Assembly (NCBI RefSeq): GCF_005217615.1
Contig: NZ_SZNK01000001.1
Coordinates: forward strand, 2,692,501-2,756,500
DNA: 64,000 nucleotides
Reading direction: 5' to 3'
Origin: Brevibacillus antibioticus
GTDB taxonomy: Bacteria > Bacillota > Bacilli > Brevibacillales > Brevibacillaceae
This document shows positions 62,667 through 64,000 of the stretch, piece after piece (position 1 is the stretch's first letter; each line of letters starts with the position of its first letter). Made by a program: the position numbers and the translations under genes. The notes under the pieces were generated by a model. That model did not search any database. It had not been told where the DNA came from and worked only from the letters and a program-made list of their open reading frames with translations.

Positions 62667-63155
62667 ATGAATCCACAACAAGCCGATTGTTTGGGCTGTC
62701 GATTGGCCCATGGAATCGAAGAAACGCATATCGTGTATGAAAACGAATGGGTGGCGTGCCTCTTGGATATCGATCCGTTTTCGGAAGGTCATATGCTCAT
62801 CCTCCCGAAGCAGCATTTCGTAGATTGGACAGACTCGGATGAACCAACGATGAAAAAGGTATGCGAAGCAGCCACATCTCTGTCCCACGCCCTTAATAAG
62901 TTGTACAAGCCCGATGGCATTACCATTTGTCAAAACGGCGGTGCTTTCAACGAGCTGACTCATTTTCACATGCACGTCATCCCTCGTTTCCATCGTGACG
63001 GCTTCGCGTGGAGTGATCCGCTGCATGAGCATGGAGCAGCGAACCGCCTGGCCGCTACACGTACAAAGGTTGCGGAAGTATTAAACGATTTCTTAGGTGA
63101 TACCGCCGCGAACACAAAGAAAGAAACGGAGAATGATCAAAGTGAACAGCGTTGA
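62667..63155 (+). CDS. HIT family protein
   Basis: This 162-residue histidine-triad hydrolase starts at ATG 62667 (MNPQQADCLGCRLAHG) behind GGAGGTGG. The active motif HFHMHVIPRF is near residue 102-111 and NGGAFNELTHFHMHV gives the surrounding strand. DIDPFSEGHMLILPKQHFVD is the nucleotide-binding region. Two Cys (C.GC) near the N-terminus suggest the zinc-type branch. The substrate is likely a dinucleoside polyphosphate or aminoacyl-adenylate, which cannot be decided by eye. It overlaps the start of the following GNAT gene by 22 bases and is divergent from lepA. Confidence 0.92.
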   Translation: MNPQQADCLGCRLAHGIEETHIVYENEWVACLLDIDPFSEGHMLILPKQHFVDWTDSDEPTMKKVCEAATSLSHALNKLYKPDGITICQNGGAFNELTHFHMHVIPRFHRDGFAWSDPLHEHGAANRLAATRTKVAEVLNDFLGDTAANTKKETENDQSEQR

Positions 63156-64000
63156 CTCTTGCTTGCATCCCTTAACGATATCGGATATTCCTGGACTCAT
63201 TGCCTTATCTGATTCCGTAGGCTGGGATTACGACGAAGCGGAAATTCACACAATTCTGTCTATCGGCACCGTATTCGGTCACAAAGACGCAAATGGTACC
63301 CTACTTTCATGTGCGGCTATCATCCCGTATGATGATAAGCTTGCGAGTATCGGTATGGTGATTGTCCATCCCTCGTCACAAGGTAATGGATTTGGACGCC
63401 AACTCATGCAGGCGTGCATGACGTCTGTTTCTACCGATACAACGATCATGCTCATTGCAACTCCAGAAGGAGAGCCTTTGTACAAAAATCTCAGGTTCCA
63501 AACAGTGGATCGTATTCGAAAGTTTATAGCTGAACGCTTTGTACCTGTAGCACCTCTGCAAAACGAAACCAATGACGAGTTCGTAATCATGCCAATGGAG
63601 TTAGGTGATTTCCCGAGCGTGGTTGAATTGGACAATGCAGCATTAGGCAGCAGACGCTCTCATTTTCTCGAAACACGCATGAGACAAGCAACTACTTGTT
63701 TGGTAGCCAAAAATCGCTCTGGCAACATCATCGGATATGGCTTCGCCGTTCAAGGCCCGGTCAACCTTATCGCGGGACCAATCGTCGCTGAAAACGACAT
63801 TATGGCTGAACACCTCCTGTACATGCTGACACAACATCATACCGGACGTGTGCGGATAGACGTACCGGATGAGCAAGCAGCATTTCACACTTATTTGGAG
63901 CATAACGGCTTCACACAGGTTTCTCATCCGCCGGTGATGGTTGCAAATACGGATAGCCTGCCACGCCGCGCTGGGACGTACTGGGCGATTGGCGCCCAAA
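63134..64000 (+). CDS. Tandem GNAT N-acetyltransferase, 3' end outside window
   Basis: The frame from ATG 63134 (or GTG 63143, ten bases after GGAG) stays open to the window end, about 289 codons. The first GNAT domain (about 10-125) has the acetyl-CoA motif SIGMVIVHPSSQGNGFGRQLM with the Q/RxxGxG loop and ends LYKNLRFQTVDRI. A second, weaker GNAT fold follows from about 150 (FVIMPMELGDFPSVVELDN, LVAKNRSGNIIGYGFAVQG). This double form is common in Bacillales and is of unknown substrate. Coupled translation with the HIT gene is suggested by a 22-base overlap. Confidence 0.85.

Overview
The window is a low-to-mid GC, endospore-forming Firmicutes chromosome segment. The best fit is a Brevibacillus-like member of the Paenibacillaceae. 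This is inferred from gene content and order (rpoD-dnaG-ppsR-ccpN-glyQS-recO-yqzL-era-cdd-dgkA-ybeY-phoH-yqfD-yqfC, then floA-yqeZ-yqeY-rpsU, then mtaB-rsmE-prmA-dnaJK-grpE-hrcA-hemW-lepA), which is the Bacillus subtilis 'yqe/yqf' backbone, and from Gram-positive signals: strong AGGAGG sites, TTG/GTG starts, a T-box and CIRCE.

Layout. 1-10.6 kb is a lineage-specific stretch: a cut-off phosphodiesterase gene, an overlapping S41 protease / S-layer-anchored TPR pair, nif3 and trmK, a secreted subtilisin, an acyl-CoA dehydrogenase with a FadR-like operator, a frameshifted small membrane gene and a polytopic membrane protein. 10.7-29.4 kb is the conserved housekeeping core, nearly all on the minus strand. 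It covers replication primase and the main sigma factor, the glycyl-tRNA synthetase under a T-box, repair, ribosome maturation, sporulation, flotillin, and rpsU with a HIT gene. The usual pgpH gene is absent between phoH and ybeY. 29.5-46.9 kb is accessory or mixed: murF, a histidine phosphatase, a secreted propeller-like protein, a complete six-gene petrobactin-type siderophore operon (asbABCDEF order) under a Fur-box promoter, ddl, small orphans, an rRNA methyltransferase, a Na/Pi symporter, LrgAB, deoC and a Nudix hydrolase. 46.9-56.2 kb is the conserved mtaB-rsmE-prmA / hrcA-grpE-dnaK-dnaJ / hemW block.

56.2-60.7 kb is the most unusual part. Next to hemW lie two near-identical 181-bp tandem units with MITE-like terminal inverted repeats and a predicted folded RNA core. 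Beyond them, a 46-bp copy of the end of lepA occurs at 56679-56724 and again as the true lepA end at 60659-60704. These direct repeats bracket about 4 kb that looks like a decayed integrative element. It holds a tyrosine-integrase remnant beside lepA with an out-of-frame internal deletion, two excisionase/DUF771-like DNA-binding proteins, a frameshifted YolD-like remnant behind a LexA-like box, a secreted orphan, a signal-less SleB-like hydrolase, and an overlapping gene pair that resembles a split sigma factor of the SigO/RsoA kind. The lepA reading frame was restored by the incoming att copy, while its probable original terminator remained on the far side of the element.

60.7-64 kb returns to the backbone with lepA, a second HIT protein and a double GNAT acetyltransferase cut by the window end.

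All functional calls rest on reading motifs and neighbours by eye; no database search or folding program was run.
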